From contig NZ_CP006664.1 of the NCBI RefSeq assembly GCF_000264765.2, positions 1,736,001 to 1,800,000 on the forward strand: 64,000 nt of DNA. The letters are read 5' to 3'. The translations under genes were made by a program, and so were the position numbers. Under the pieces are notes generated by a model, which had not been told where the DNA came from, ran no database searches, and was given only the letters and a program-made list of their open reading frames with translations. Below, one piece after another: positions 24,437 to 34,347 of the stretch (the first letter of the stretch is position 1; every line of letters begins with the position of its first letter). Origin of the DNA: Edwardsiella anguillarum ET080813 (lineage in GTDB: Bacteria > Pseudomonadota > Gammaproteobacteria > Enterobacterales > Enterobacteriaceae).

Positions 24437-25774
24437 ATGAGCCAATCCACGTCCAATACCGCCCAATCCCGGGGCGTATTCGAGCGCGTCTTTAAACTGC
24501 AGGCGCATGGTACCACCGTCAGGACCGAAGTGATTGCCGGTTTCACCACGTTCCTCACCATGGTGTACATCGTCTTCGTTAACCCGCAGATCCTCAGCGC
24601 CGCAGGCATGGATACCCAGGCCGTGTTTGTGACGACCTGTCTGATTGCCGCCTTCGGCAGTATTCTTATGGGGTTGTTAGCCAACCTTCCGGTCGCGTTG
24701 GCGCCAGCGATGGGGCTGAACGCCTTCTTTGCTTTTGTGGTCGTCGGGGCGATGGGACTCTCCTGGCAGATCGGGATGGGCGCCATTTTCTGGGGCGCCG
24801 TCGGTCTGCTGCTGCTGACGATATTCCGTATTCGCTATTGAATGATCGCCAATATTCCGCTGAGCCTGCGGGTGGGGATCACCAGCGGTATCGGTCTGTT
24901 TATTGCGATGATGGGGCTCAAAAACGCCGGTATCATCGTGCCGAACCAGGATACGCTGGTGACGGTGGGGGAGTTGACGTCGCACCATGTTCTGCTGGGG
25001 GCGCTGGGCTTTTTCATCATCGCTGTTCTGGCGTCGCGTAACATTCACGCCGCGGTGCTGGTATCGATTGTGGTGACAACGGCTATCGGTCTGCTGCTGG
25101 GTGACGTGCAGTACAGCGGCATTTTCTCTATGCCGCCCAGCGTGACCAGCGTAGTCGGTCAGGTCGATTTGAGCGGTGCGCTGAATATCGGTCTGTCCGG
25201 CGTTATCTTCTCCTTTATGCTGGTGAACCTGTTCGACTCCTCGGGCACGCTGATTGGCGTTACGGATAAAGCGGGTCTGACGGACGTCAACGGCAAGTTT
25301 CCGCGCATGCAGCAGGCACTGTATGTGGACAGTATCAGCTCCGTCGCCGGTTCTTTCATCGGCACTTCCTCTGTGACCGCCTACATTGAAAGCTCCTCTG
25401 GGGTCTCCGTCGGCGGGCGCACCGGGCTGACCGCCGTGGTGGTGGGGCTGCTGTTCATGCTGGTGATCTTCCTCTCTCCGCTGGCGGCGATGGTGCCGGG
25501 GTATGCCGCCGCTGGGGCGCTGATCTACGTCGGCGTGCTGATGACCTCGAGTCTGGCGCGGGTTAAGTGGGATGATCTGACCGAGGCGGTACCGGCGTTT
25601 ATTACTGCGGTGATGATGCCGTTCAGCTTCTCGATCACCGAGGGGATCGCGCTCGGCTTTATCGCCTACTGCGTGATGAAGGCGGGCACGGGACGCTGGC
25701 GTGAGATTAGCCCCTGCGTGGTGGTGGTGGCGCTGCTGTTTGTGCTGAAGATAGCATTGGTTGACGCGCACTGA
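24437..25774 (+). pseudogene. adeP: Adenine permease AdeP interrupted by an in-frame stop
   Basis: NCS2/AzgA-family purine permease, closest to E. coli AdeP (YieG). Frame and similarity are continuous from ATG 24437 to the stop at 25772-25774 (445 sense codons of normal length), except for one TGA at 24839-24841. Family members read FRIRYWMIANIP or similar at this place; here it is FRIRY-stop-MIANIP, so a Trp TGG has become TGA. The stop falls about a third of the way in, after the fourth hydrophobic segment. An ATG follows at once, but 310 residues without the N-terminal helices should not form a transporter. The rest, for example FDSSGTLIGVTDKAG and SVTAYIESSSGVSVGGRTGL, is intact. This may be a recent null mutation or a base error. 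Confidence 0.9.
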
Positions 25775-26074
25775 TCCACGCGATGAAGCGCAGCAGCGAC
25801 AGGGAGGGCATTAGCCCTCCCTGTTTGTTTATGGCGTACGGCAGCCGTTCATCAGCTAGCGTCGCGGTCAACGCGGGTGCGCTGGATCTGATCGGTCTAT
25901 GGAACAGACGATAGAGTCCTGCCTTCTGCCGCTGCGCCGTGTGCGAAGTCGATCGGGTAGAGTCCGCAGCGGCAGCGATTTCTCCCAGGGGTGCGCAAGG
26001 CCATGGACACCCAGATGAATAATAAATCCTTTTTATCCAGGTCGCTGGCTTGCCCACATCCTGTGCGCGGTATA
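25775..26074. other. Gap after adeP
   Basis: Three hundred bases with no gene I can support. An inverted repeat GGGAGGGC (25801-25808) with GCCCTCCC (25813-25820) stands where the adeP terminator would be, followed by TGTTTGTTT rather than a pure T-run. The short minus-strand frames here have no family features. Confidence 0.5.
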
Positions 26075-26812
26075 TCAGTCGGATACCGTCTGTAGCGGAA
26101 CATGGCTGGTAAAGCGTAGAAACGTTGGTAACAGCTCCAGCGTCTGGCGTTTTTCTCTATCGACGTTGGCCAAGCGCCCGTTGGGCTGCATATACCAGTA
26201 GTGCAGCCGCTGTAGCGAGGGCGAGCGGCTGCAGGCCCAGGCGATATCGTTGTGTATCGCACTCAGGGTTTCGACCTGCGGCGTGGCGCTTGAGCGCAGT
26301 TTTCCCGCGCCGGGCTGGAGCCGCAGGGTATCGAGTCCGCTATTGCCGAGGCCGGAGATTTTCAGCACGGATTGACGGATGGCCCACAGCTGAGTGGTTG
26401 CTTCCAGTCTGTCCTCTTGGCGTGCGATCCAGACTTTTTCCGTATTGCTCAGGTACTGCTGCTGCAGGGGAACGAATCCACCCTGGCGGGCGCGGATTAC
26501 CTCAATATCCAGGCCTACCTTACCGGTACATCCCAGCATCACCCCGACGATGTTGCCGCCATAGGCCAGGCTGAAGTCGGGCAGGCTGGGATCGATAAAA
26601 AAAGGACGCCCGCGGCAGTCGATCGCCGTACGCGGCAGTTTACTGTGGCCATACAGAATGGCCATCAGCTCCGCCAGCGCAACCCGGGCGTGCAGAAAAC
26701 GCTCACGCCGTTTAGGGGAGTAGTGGAGTGAGGTTGCGATGACGTCTTCGGTGAGTCGATGGACGTCCAGTGGGCGATGCTCTGTGTTCCACCAGACAAA
26801 GTGGCTTTCCAT
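26075..26812 (-). CDS. 4'-phosphopantetheinyl transferase-like protein with altered active site
   Basis: Member of the Sfp/EntD/AcpT superfamily, which transfers phosphopantetheine from CoA to carrier proteins. From the ATG at 26810-26812 (GGGAG ribosome site) it has 245 residues, a usual Sfp-type length. The magnesium motif is VGLDIEVIR near residues 97-105, and a basic N-terminal CoA-binding patch includes RREARF-like SPKRRERFLHARV. The second signature, normally WxxKE(S/A), reads LWAIRQSVLKISGLG near 142-156: Lys is Arg and the metal-binding Glu is Gln. Activity is therefore uncertain. It stands alone, with a weak Fur-like site about 135 bases upstream. No siderophore or polyketide genes are in the window. 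Confidence 0.7.
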   Translation of the reverse strand: MESHFVWWNTEHRPLDVHRLTEDVIATSLHYSPKRRERFLHARVALAELMAILYGHSKLPRTAIDCRGRPFFIDPSLPDFSLAYGGNIVGVMLGCTGKVGLDIEVIRARQGGFVPLQQQYLSNTEKVWIARQEDRLEATTQLWAIRQSVLKISGLGNSGLDTLRLQPGAGKLRSSATPQVETLSAIHNDIAWACSRSPSLQRLHYWYMQPNGRLANVDREKRQTLELLPTFLRFTSHVPLQTVSD

Positions 26813-26945
26813 AGTCACTCCCTATACTGCCGATCATAATGATGCGTCAGGCGGTAAAGATCGGCGCATTTACCGGTGTCAGTCCAGCTTGCCTGTCACA
26901 TGGCGGTTGTATAACCCTTAGAAGTATTTATCCTCTAACGATATT

Positions 26946-26960
26946 TGATAATCATCATGT
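26946..26960. promoter_or_regulatory. Weak Fur-box-like sequence
   Basis: TGATAATCATCATGT matches the Fur 7-1-7 pattern TGATAATnATTATCA at 11 of 14 positions. It lies between the divergent phosphopantetheinyl-transferase-like gene and the TVP38 gene. EntD-type transferases are often iron-regulated, which makes it worth noting, but the match could be chance in AT-rich DNA. Confidence 0.25.
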
Positions 26961-27028
26961 ATGTAATGTGTGGCATAGCGCACTGATTTGGTTACCGCGC
27001 TAGCGAGGAATGCGAGATAAGAGGAGAC

Positions 27029-27733
27029 ATGCGATGGAAAAGAAGGCGTAAACCTTGGCGGCGATGGGGGATGTTGGCGCTAGTGGCCGTCGCGATCGCC
27101 TGTACGCCGCTGCGCACGCTGAGCGGCGATCTGGCGGCGTTGCAGCGTCTGCTGGGGGAGATGGGGTTTGTCTATGGCGCGCTGGGCTATATGATCCTGT
27201 TTATTGCCGCCTCGCTGATGCTGTTTCCGGGCAGTATTCTGGTGATCGCGGCGGCGATGCTGTTTGGGGTATGGTGGGGAACGCTATTTTCACTGTTGGC
27301 GGCGACGCTGGCATCCGCCTGCGCCTTTCTGCTGGCGCGGTATTTGGGGCGTGACTGGCTACAGGCCCGTTTTGGGTCGCGTCCCCTGTTTCAGCGGATC
27401 GCTTTGGGGATGACGCGCTATGGCGTCGACTTTCTGATCTTTACCCGCCTGGTGCCGCTGTTTCCCTACAATATTCAAAACTATGCCTATGGGCTGACGG
27501 ACATCGGTTTTTGGCGATATACCTGGATTTCAGCGTTAACGCTGTTGCCGGGGACATTTCTCTACAGCTATATGGCGGCGACGCTGGCGCAGCGCGGGGT
27601 GACCTGGCAGGTTAGCGTAGAGCTGCTGCTGTGCGGTCTACTGCTGTTTTCCATTACTCAGGCGGCGCGCCAGGTATACCGTCACTGTCTCGGCGCGGTA
27701 CGCGATAGCCCGGATATGCTGTCAGGCGACTGA
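27029..27733 (+). CDS. TVP38/TMEM64 (VTT-domain) inner-membrane protein
   Basis: Integral membrane protein of 234 residues in the DedA/TVP38 superfamily, whose members are linked to lipid scrambling and membrane homeostasis. A very basic N-terminus (RWKRRRKPWRRW) precedes the first helix near 14-26. The VTT core contains ILFIAASLMLFPGSILVIAAAMLFG (55-80), FLLARYLGRDWLQARFG and FLIFTRLVPLFPYNIQNYAYG, the family's re-entrant-loop signatures. It resembles E. coli YdjX/YdjZ but I cannot assign an orthologue. smrA starts 29 bases after its stop, so the two may be co-transcribed. Confidence 0.85.
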   Translation: MRWKRRRKPWRRWGMLALVAVAIACTPLRTLSGDLAALQRLLGEMGFVYGALGYMILFIAASLMLFPGSILVIAAAMLFGVWWGTLFSLLAATLASACAFLLARYLGRDWLQARFGSRPLFQRIALGMTRYGVDFLIFTRLVPLFPYNIQNYAYGLTDIGFWRYTWISALTLLPGTFLYSYMAATLAQRGVTWQVSVELLLCGLLLFSITQAARQVYRHCLGAVRDSPDMLSGD

Positions 27734-27762
27734 GGTTGTGCGAGGAGATAAGGAAGATAAGA

Positions 27763-28338
27763 ATGGATAGCCATCAGCTGTTTTGCCAAGAGATGGCCGG
27801 CGTGAAACCGCTGGTATCGGATCGCCGCGTGTCGACGGCGCGCGCCGCGCCACCCAGTGAGGCGCAGCTGGCCCGGCGGGCGGCTGCGCAGCAGACCTTG
27901 GATGTGTCTCTGGATTCGCTCTCGATGGTATCGGTCGTGATGCTACGCCCGTGCGATCTGCTGGGATTTAAGCGTGAGGGGATCCAAGACGGGGTTTACC
28001 GTAAGCTGCGGCTGGGGAAATATGCGCTGCAGGCGGTTCTGGATCTGCACCGTCATACACTGGTTGAGGCGCGCGCCGCGCTGCTGCAGTTCGTGGCGGA
28101 CTGCATCGCGCGCGACGTTCGTACCGCGTTGGTATTGCATGGCAAAGGGGAGCGCAGCCAGCCTCAGGCGCTGCTGAAAAGCTATGTCAGCGCCTGGCTG
28201 CCGCAGATCCCTGACGTGATGGCGATACACAGCGCCGATAGGCGCCACGGCGGCAGCGGCGCGCTCTATATCCTGCTGCGTAAGAGCGAGCGGCGTAAGG
28301 TGGATAACCGCGAGCGTCACCAGAAACGACGGGGATAA
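27763..28338 (+). CDS. smrA: Smr-domain endonuclease-like protein SmrA
   Basis: Small MutS-related domain protein; E. coli SmrA (YdaL) has nuclease activity in vitro. From the ATG at 27763 (AAGGA ribosome site) it has 191 residues (E. coli 187). The N-terminal extension (LFCQEMAGVKPL) and the linker LGFKREGIQDGVYRKLRLGKY match YdaL. The Smr core shows LDLHRHT, the HGKG loop and GGSGALYILLRK. The C-terminus ERHQKRRG is basic. Convergent with mnmE, 34 bases apart. Confidence 0.88.
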   Translation: MDSHQLFCQEMAGVKPLVSDRRVSTARAAPPSEAQLARRAAAQQTLDVSLDSLSMVSVVMLRPCDLLGFKREGIQDGVYRKLRLGKYALQAVLDLHRHTLVEARAALLQFVADCIARDVRTALVLHGKGERSQPQALLKSYVSAWLPQIPDVMAIHSADRRHGGSGALYILLRKSERRKVDNRERHQKRRG

Positions 28339-28372
28339 CGCCGGGCGGGTCGGCGTTCGTTTCGGCGTAGCC

Positions 28373-29740
28373 TCACTTGCCGATGCAGAAGTTGGTGAAG
28401 ATGCGTCCCAGCAGATCGTCAGAGGTAAATTCGCCGGTGATCTCGCTGAGCGACTGCTGCGCCAGACGCAGCTCTTCGGCCAGCAGCTCTCCGGCCATGG
28501 CGCCGAGCAGCTGATCTTTTCCCTGCTGCAGGTGCAGGGCGGCCTGATCCAGCGCCTGCAGATGACGGCGGCGCGCCAGAAATCCCCCCTCCAGACGAGT
28601 GTCAAAGCCCATAATGCGCTTGAGGTGATCGCGCAGTACGTCGACGCCGGCGCCGGTGCGAGCCGACAGGCGTACCAGCGTATGGCCATCGCAGTCGCTG
28701 ATCCCCAGCGGCTCACCGGTTACGTCCGCCTTATTACGCACCACGGTAATGGGTAGGCTGGACGGCAGACGCGCGATAAAATCGGGCCAGATGGTGACGG
28801 GATCGGTGGCGTCGGTGGTGGTGCCGTCGACCATAAACAGTACACGATCGGCGCGCTCGATCTCCTGCCAGGCGCGCTCAATGCCGATACGCTCCACTTC
28901 GTCGCTGGCCTCGCGCAGCCCGGCGGTATCGATGATGTGCAGCGGCATGCCATCGATATGAATATGCTCACGCAGGACGTCGCGAGTGGTGCCGGCGATA
29001 TCGGTGACGATAGCCGCTTCTCGTCCGGCCAGCGCGTTGAGCAGACTGGATTTCCCGGCGTTGGGGCGTCCGGCGATCACCACTTTCATCCCTTCACGCA
29101 GTAGGCTGCCCTGGCGTGCCTCTGTGCGTACGCCGGCCAGTTCATCCATCACCGCATTCAGCTGAGCCTCCACCTTACCGTCGGAGAGAAAGTCTATCTC
29201 TTCATCGGGAAAGTCGATGGCGGCCTCGACGTAGATGCGCAGGTGGATCAGGGACTCGACCAGCTGATGGATGCGCGCCGAGAAGATGCCCTGCAGCGAG
29301 TTGACCGCCGAGCGCGCCGCCTGCTCTGAGCTGGCGTCGATAAGGTCGGCAATCGCCTCGGCCTGCGCCAGATCCATTTTATCGTTGAGAAACGCGCGTT
29401 CGGAGAACTCTCCTGGACGGGCGATGCGCAGTCCCGGCAGCTGCAGAATACGCTTTAACAGTAAATCGAGGATCACCGGCCCACCGTGGCCCTGTAGCTC
29501 CAGCACATCCTCTCCGGTAAAGGAGTTGGGGCCGGGGAAATAGAGGGCAATGCCCTGATCCAGCGGGGTTCCATCATGGTCTCGGAACGGCAGGTAGTCG
29601 GCATAGCGCGGCTTGGGCAGCTTGCCCAATAGCGCCAGGGCTACGGCCTGCGCCTGCGGGCCGGATACGCGCAGGATCCCCACGCCGCCGCGTCCCGGCG
29701 CGGTAGCCTGGGCGACGATGGTGTCGGATGAGCTGATCAT
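28373..29740 (-). CDS. mnmE: tRNA modification GTPase MnmE (TrmE)
   Basis: GTPase partner of MnmG in wobble-uridine modification. From the ATG at 29738-29740 it has 455 residues (E. coli 454); the frame runs 16 codons further up without similarity. The N-terminal folate-binding domain starts [22 protein letters not shown]. The G domain lies within the helical domain: G1 GRPNAGKSS near 226, G2 DIAGTTRD, G3 DTAGL and G4 NKAD. The C-terminus FCIGK carries the invariant cysteine. It is separated from the upstream yidC by a strong terminator, so it probably has its own promoter. Confidence 0.97.
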   Translation of the reverse strand: MISSSDTIVAQATAPGRGGVGILRVSGPQAQAVALALLGKLPKPRYADYLPFRDHDGTPLDQGIALYFPGPNSFTGEDVLELQGHGGPVILDLLLKRILQLPGLRIARPGEFSERAFLNDKMDLAQAEAIADLIDASSEQAARSAVNSLQGIFSARIHQLVESLIHLRIYVEAAIDFPDEEIDFLSDGKVEAQLNAVMDELAGVRTEARQGSLLREGMKVVIAGRPNAGKSSLLNALAGREAAIVTDIAGTTRDVLREHIHIDGMPLHIIDTAGLREASDEVERIGIERAWQEIERADRVLFMVDGTTTDATDPVTIWPDFIARLPSSLPITVVRNKADVTGEPLGISDCDGHTLVRLSARTGAGVDVLRDHLKRIMGFDTRLEGGFLARRRHLQALDQAALHLQQGKDQLLGAMAGELLAEELRLAQQSLSEITGEFTSDDLLGRIFTNFCIGK

Positions 29741-29795
29741 ATTCTCTCTCTTTTGGCTTTGAGTGCTGGCCCGCGCGGCGGGCGACAAGAAAAAA

Positions 29796-29817
29796 GGGGC
29801 GGTCTGATGACCGCCCC
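29796..29817 (-). terminator. Terminator of the rpmH-rnpA-yidD-yidC operon
   Basis: Read on the minus strand, GGGGCGGTC pairs with GACCGCCCC across ATCA and runs into TTTTTTC (plus-strand 29790-29795). It lies 28 bases after the yidC stop. Confidence 0.93.
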
Positions 29818-29844
29818 CCTGGTACCTCGCTGCATCAGCGTGGG

Positions 29845-31470
29845 TTATTTTTTATCCCGGCTGTGCAGGCCGCGTTTTTCCAGGCCGCGGTAAATCAGCT
29901 GCTGCTGGATGATGGTGACCAGGTTGCTGACGATATAGTACAGCACCAGACCTGACGGGAACCACAGGAAGAAGACGGTAAAGATAACCGGCATAAACGT
30001 CATGATCTTCTGCTGCATCGGATCGGTGACGGTTGTTGGCGACATCTTCTGGATGAAGAACATGGTTACGCCCATCAGGATAGGCAGGATGTAGTACGGG
30101 TCTGGCGCGGCCAGGTCATGGATCCACAGGGCGAACGGCGCCTGACGCAGCTCGACGGAGCCCATCAGCATGTAGTACAGGGCCAGGAAGATAGGCATCT
30201 GGATCAGCAGCGGGAAGCAGCCGCCCAGCGGGTTAACCTTCTCGGTCTTGTACAGCGCCATCATCTCCTGACTCATGCGCTGTTTGTCATCGCCGATACG
30301 TTCGCGCATGGCCTGCAGCTTGGGCTGCAGCATACGCATCTTGGCCATCGAGGTGTACTGCGCCTTGGTCAGCGGGTACATGATGCCACGAACGATAAAG
30401 GTGATGATAATGATAGCGAAGCCCCAGTTCCCGACGAAGCTGTGGATCAGCTGCAGCAGCTTAAACAGCGGCTGAGAGATAAACCACAGCCAGCCATAGT
30501 CCACGGTCAAATCGAGGTGTGGCGCAACGGCAGCCATGTCGCTTTGCAGCTCCGGGCCGACCCACAGCGTGGTGCTGAGCACCTTCTCTGTGTTTGGCGC
30601 GACGCTGACGGACGGTGCTTTATAGCCGATAGCGGCCTGGCCGTTGCCCAGATTGGCGGTGTAGAAGGTGTTTACGCCGCTGTCGTGCGGGATCCAGGCG
30701 GTGGCGAAGTACTGTTGCAGCATGGCGACCCAGCCGCCCTTCGTCTGCACGTTCAGATTCTTGTCTTCGATATCGCTGAAGCTGTACTTCTGATACTTGT
30801 CATCGCTGGAGGAGTAAGCCGCGCCGCGGAAGGTGTGCAGCGCAAAGTTATTGCTGCCGGTATCGCGGTGCTTCGGCAGATCGACAGACTGCTTGAGCTG
30901 ACCGAACAGGGTCAGATCCAGTGCGTCGTGGCTGTCGTTTTTCACCTTATAGTCAACGGCGATAGCGTAGTCATTGCGCTTAAGAACGAAGGTTTTGGTG
31001 TAGATAACGCCGTTCGCAGCGGTATAGGTCAGCGGGATTCGCAGCTCATCTTGGCCCGGCAGCATTTCGTAGCTGGTTTGGTTAGCGCTGTACAGCGGGC
31101 GGGCGCCGTTAGCCGGGTTATCCGGACCGCTCTTGCCGGTCAGGCCGCTCTGAGCCTGGTAGACAAACTGCGGCGTGGTTTCCAGCAGCTGGAACGGGGT
31201 ATTTGAGCCCAGAGTAGCCGGGTAGGCCAGCAGATCGGCCTGCTCGATGTCACCACCGCGGGTGTTGATGGTCAAAGCCAGTACGTCGGTCTTAACCGTA
31301 ATAAGCTTACCCTGGCCGCTTTCCGGTACTGCCTGGCTAGCGGTGTCACTTACGCTCTGTCCTGCTGTCTGAGCGACCGGCTGCGGATTGTGGTCCGTCT
31401 GCCAGGCCTGCCAGATCAAGAAGGACACGAACAGCAGAGCGACGAGGAATAGATTACGTTGCGAATCCAT
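29845..31470 (-). CDS. yidC: Membrane protein insertase YidC
   Basis: Inner-membrane insertase that works alone or with SecYEG; substrates include ATP synthase subunits a and c encoded in this window. From the ATG at 31468-31470 it has 541 residues (E. coli 548). The first helix is residues 6-24 ([18 protein letters not shown]). A large periplasmic beta domain follows to about 330. The five-helix core starts [19 protein letters not shown] and includes the hydrophilic-groove arginine in [15 protein letters not shown]. The end [10 protein letters not shown] is basic. It follows yidD by one base. Confidence 0.97.
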   Translation of the reverse strand: MDSQRNLFLVALLFVSFLIWQAWQTDHNPQPVAQTAGQSVSDTASQAVPESGQGKLITVKTDVLALTINTRGGDIEQADLLAYPATLGSNTPFQLLETTPQFVYQAQSGLTGKSGPDNPANGARPLYSANQTSYEMLPGQDELRIPLTYTAANGVIYTKTFVLKRNDYAIAVDYKVKNDSHDALDLTLFGQLKQSVDLPKHRDTGSNNFALHTFRGAAYSSSDDKYQKYSFSDIEDKNLNVQTKGGWVAMLQQYFATAWIPHDSGVNTFYTANLGNGQAAIGYKAPSVSVAPNTEKVLSTTLWVGPELQSDMAAVAPHLDLTVDYGWLWFISQPLFKLLQLIHSFVGNWGFAIIIITFIVRGIMYPLTKAQYTSMAKMRMLQPKLQAMRERIGDDKQRMSQEMMALYKTEKVNPLGGCFPLLIQMPIFLALYYMLMGSVELRQAPFALWIHDLAAPDPYYILPILMGVTMFFIQKMSPTTVTDPMQQKIMTFMPVIFTVFFLWFPSGLVLYYIVSNLVTIIQQQLIYRGLEKRGLHSRDKK

Positions 31471-31471
31471 C

Positions 31472-31726
31472 TTAATGTTCTCTGTTATTGGTCTTTGGCG
31501 GCACGGGATCATCGCCACCCGGGTTCAAAGGGTGGCATTTTAATACGCGTTTCAGTGTCAACCAACTGCCTTTTACCACCCCAAACCTGCGCAATGCCTC
31601 AATTCCGTACTGTGAGCAGGTGGGATGGAAGCGACAGTGCGGCCCAAGCAGCGGACTGATAAAGCGCTGATAACCGCGTATCAGCGCAATCAGGAGACGC
31701 GAGCCTGGCGACAATGGCGACGCCAT
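31472..31726 (-). CDS. yidD: Membrane protein insertion efficiency factor YidD
   Basis: Small membrane-associated protein thought to assist YidC-dependent insertion. The 84 residues match E. coli (85) along the full length: [20 protein letters not shown], then the cysteine motif [12 protein letters not shown] and the end [16 protein letters not shown]. The start overlaps the end of rnpA by 37 bases in another frame, and the stop is one base from yidC, so the operon is tightly coupled. Confidence 0.95.
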   Translation of the reverse strand: MASPLSPGSRLLIALIRGYQRFISPLLGPHCRFHPTCSQYGIEALRRFGVVKGSWLTLKRVLKCHPLNPGGDDPVPPKTNNREH

Positions 31727-32049
31727 AATTTTTCCAACATCTCTGTCAGCGCCCGATTATCGAGTTCCTGAACACCCTTTTTGACGATTACCACAAAGTC
31801 CATGGCTGGCAGCGAATGCTGACGCAGACGGAAACTTTCGCGTGTCAGGCGCTTGATGCGGTTACGCTCGTGAGCGCGTTTGACATGCTTTTTGGCGACA
31901 GTAAGACCGATGCGGGGATACCCCAGCGAGTTCATACGGCCGAGAATGGTAAGTTGGGGCGTACCGGCTCGTTGCGGTTGCTGGAAGACGAAATTGAAGT
32001 GATTGGGAGTTAACAAACGTAACTCCCTAGGGAAACTTAGCTTAACCAC
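31690..32049 (-). CDS. rnpA: Ribonuclease P protein component
   Basis: Basic protein cofactor of RNase P, which trims tRNA 5' ends. The 119 residues equal E. coli. It starts with GTG, as in E. coli ([20 protein letters not shown]). The RNR signature is [17 protein letters not shown] near residues 59-75. It overlaps yidD by 37 bases and follows rpmH by 17 bases. Confidence 0.96.
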   Translation of the reverse strand: MVKLSFPRELRLLTPNHFNFVFQQPQRAGTPQLTILGRMNSLGYPRIGLTVAKKHVKRAHERNRIKRLTRESFRLRQHSLPAMDFVVIVKKGVQELDNRALTEMLEKLWRRHCRQARVS

Positions 32050-32066
32050 TAATCTGGTCAGCTAAA

Positions 32067-32219
<153 letters not shown>

Positions 32220-32311
32220 CTAAACTTTAAATAATTACTGATCAGTAAACGCGTTTGGCTACTCGACGTGAGAACGACCGACGCCTCAATCGCATATATT
32301 AAAGAGGCAGG

Positions 32312-32340
32312 ATTGTAATAATTGTACAGTCCTGAGTCAA
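32312..32340 (-). promoter_or_regulatory. Sigma-70 promoter for rpmH
   Basis: On the minus strand TTGACT (32335-32340) and TACAAT (32312-32317) are separated by 17 bases, nearly the full consensus and pointing at rpmH. Confidence 0.8.
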
Positions 32341-32639
32341 TTGACTTATGCCAAGCAGCTCACCTGGGCTCACACGGGTAAACCCGCTGTCACCGTCACA
32401 CCTAACCTTCCGGAGGGTTGGGGTACTGCGTTTCCGGCAACAGAACGCAGGCGTAACGCGTGGGTGGCAAATTATACGGACTCCCTACCAAAGCGCAAGG
32501 ATCTTAGTGTGATCCTTCTGTCGATCTTGGGATCGGTGCGGTATTGATCAACGGTTTTTCTGAAAGTCTCCGCTTTGTGCTGCCGTTAACGCTATATTGC
32601 ATAGGAAAAGGGATAATCCATACAGGGGGCCGGTTGGTC

Positions 32640-32648
32640 TGTGGATAA
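32640..32648 (-). promoter_or_regulatory. DnaA box in the dnaA promoter region
   Basis: TGTGGATAA on the plus strand, that is TTATCCACA on the minus strand, a perfect box about 285 bases before the dnaA start. It implies autoregulation by DnaA. Confidence 0.8.
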
Positions 32649-32931
32649 AAAGGATCGATTCTGTGCAGAAGGAGAGGATCTTCTGTGCGGTTTAGGCTAT
32701 GATCCGCCATCCCGATCGCGATCCCTTTCTTGTGAGGGGCGGTTGTGCGAGTATGCCGCGCAAGCGGTGACCAGGAAGTGGTCAAGTTGTGGGTAACCTG
32801 TTTATGATCCCGCCGCCCCGTTGGGATCCGGCCGCATTGCGCGCCGCGGGCTACCGGCTGCATTTCCGGTAATGAAAAACCCTAAGCACCCTAATCATTT
32901 CTTATTTATCTTTGTTCGAGTGGAGTCCGCC

Positions 32932-34323
32932 GTGTCACTTTCGCTTTGGCAGCAGTGTCTTGCCCGATTGCAGGATGAGTTACCTGCCACAGAATTCAGC
33001 ATGTGGATCCGTCCTCTTCAGGCGGAGCTCAGTGACAACACGCTGGCGCTGTATGCGCCCAACCGCTTTGTTCTTGATTGGGTTCGTGATAAATATTTAA
33101 ATAATATTAATGGGTTACTTAATGACTTTTGCGGTTCCGATGCGCCGGTGCTGCGTTTTGAGGTGGGCAGCAAGCCGGCAGCCCCGGCTGCGGTTAGCAG
33201 CGCCGCCAGTAGCGGCGTGAGCGTGGCGCCGGCCGCCGTTCGGACCAGCAGTCCGGCGCGACCGAGCTGGGAGCGGGTTACCGCCCAGCCGGAGCTCTCC
33301 TATCGCTCCAACGTTAACCCTAAGCACACCTTCGATAACTTTGTTGAGGGTAAGTCTAACCAGCTGGCGCGCGCGGCGGCGCGTCAGGTGGCGGATAACC
33401 CGGGTGGCGCTTATAACCCGCTGTTTCTATACGGTGGTACCGGCCTGGGTAAAACGCACCTGCTGCATGCGGTAGGCAATGGCATCATGGCGCGCAAGCC
33501 TAACGCCAAGGTGGTGTACATGCATTCCGAGCGCTTTGTTCAGGATATGGTCAAAGCGCTGCAGAATAACGCTATCGAAGAGTTCAAGCGCTACTACCGC
33601 TCTGTCGATGCGCTGCTGATCGACGATATTCAGTTTTTTGCCAATAAGGAGCGCTCACAGGAGGAGTTTTTTCACACCTTCAATGCGCTGCTGGAGGGCA
33701 ATCAGCAAATCATCTTGACTTCCGATCGTTATCCGAAAGAGATCAACGGGGTAGAAGATCGCCTTAAGTCGCGTTTCGGCTGGGGACTAACGGTGGCTAT
33801 CGAGCCGCCGGAGCTGGAGACGCGCGTCGCTATTCTGATGAAGAAGGCCGACGAAAACGACATTCGCCTGCCGGGCGAGGTAGCTTTCTTCATTGCCAAG
33901 CGCCTGCGCTCGAACGTCCGTGAGCTGGAGGGGGCGCTGAATCGGGTGATCGCCAACGCCAACTTTACCGGGCGGGCGATCACCATCGACTTTGTCCGCG
34001 AAGCGCTGCGTGACTTGTTGGCGCTGCAGGAGAAGCTGGTCACCATCGACAACATTCAGAAGACGGTGGCGGAGTACTACAAGATTAAAGTGGCCGACCT
34101 GTTGTCCAAGCGCCGCTCCCGCTCCGTTGCCCGCCCGCGCCAGATGGCGATGGCGTTGGCCAAGGAGCTGACCAACCACAGCCTGCCGGAGATCGGCGAT
34201 GCCTTTGGTGGCCGGGACCATACCACGGTGCTGCACGCCTGCCGTAAGATTGAGCAGCTGCGCGAAGAAAGTCACGACATCAAAGAAGATTTTTCTAATC
34301 TAATCAGAACGTTGTCATCCTAA
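32932..34323 (+). CDS. dnaA: Chromosomal replication initiator DnaA
   Basis: AAA+ initiator that binds and melts oriC. I use the GTG at 32932 with GGAG upstream ([20 protein letters not shown]), giving 463 residues (E. coli 467, also GTG). The frame is open 37 codons further upstream without similarity. Domain I is residues 1-85, a variable Ala/Val/Ser-rich linker (about 86-130) follows, then the AAA+ core with Walker [10 protein letters not shown] near 168 and Walker [10 protein letters not shown]. The domain IV helix-turn-helix includes [14 protein letters not shown]. Only the linker differs strongly from E. coli. Confidence 0.98.
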   Translation: MSLSLWQQCLARLQDELPATEFSMWIRPLQAELSDNTLALYAPNRFVLDWVRDKYLNNINGLLNDFCGSDAPVLRFEVGSKPAAPAAVSSAASSGVSVAPAAVRTSSPARPSWERVTAQPELSYRSNVNPKHTFDNFVEGKSNQLARAAARQVADNPGGAYNPLFLYGGTGLGKTHLLHAVGNGIMARKPNAKVVYMHSERFVQDMVKALQNNAIEEFKRYYRSVDALLIDDIQFFANKERSQEEFFHTFNALLEGNQQIILTSDRYPKEINGVEDRLKSRFGWGLTVAIEPPELETRVAILMKKADENDIRLPGEVAFFIAKRLRSNVRELEGALNRVIANANFTGRAITIDFVREALRDLLALQEKLVTIDNIQKTVAEYYKIKVADLLSKRRSRSVARPRQMAMALAKELTNHSLPEIGDAFGGRDHTTVLHACRKIEQLREESHDIKEDFSNLIRTLSS

Positions 34324-34347
34324 TTACCTAACAGTCATCGTAGCGAT

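Noticed and set aside
24839-24841. TGA in adeP as a selenocysteine codon
   Set aside because: The family has Trp here, there is no known selenoprotein in it, and I see no SECIS-like hairpin directly downstream.
25897-26262. 121-codon minus-strand frame next to the phosphopantetheinyl-transferase-like gene
   Set aside because: Mostly overlaps that gene in another frame; the sequence is Arg/Pro/Ser-rich shadow.
30118-31206. Plus-strand open frame of 362 codons opposite yidC
   Set aside because: Antisense to yidC, His/Gln/Val-rich, without family features.
32504-32863. 119-codon minus-strand frame in the dnaA promoter region
   Set aside because: No domain or ribosome site; it covers the DnaA box and GATC cluster.
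32821-32931. 37-codon extension of dnaA
   Set aside because: No similarity to DnaA; GTG at 32932 with GGAG matches the E. coli start.
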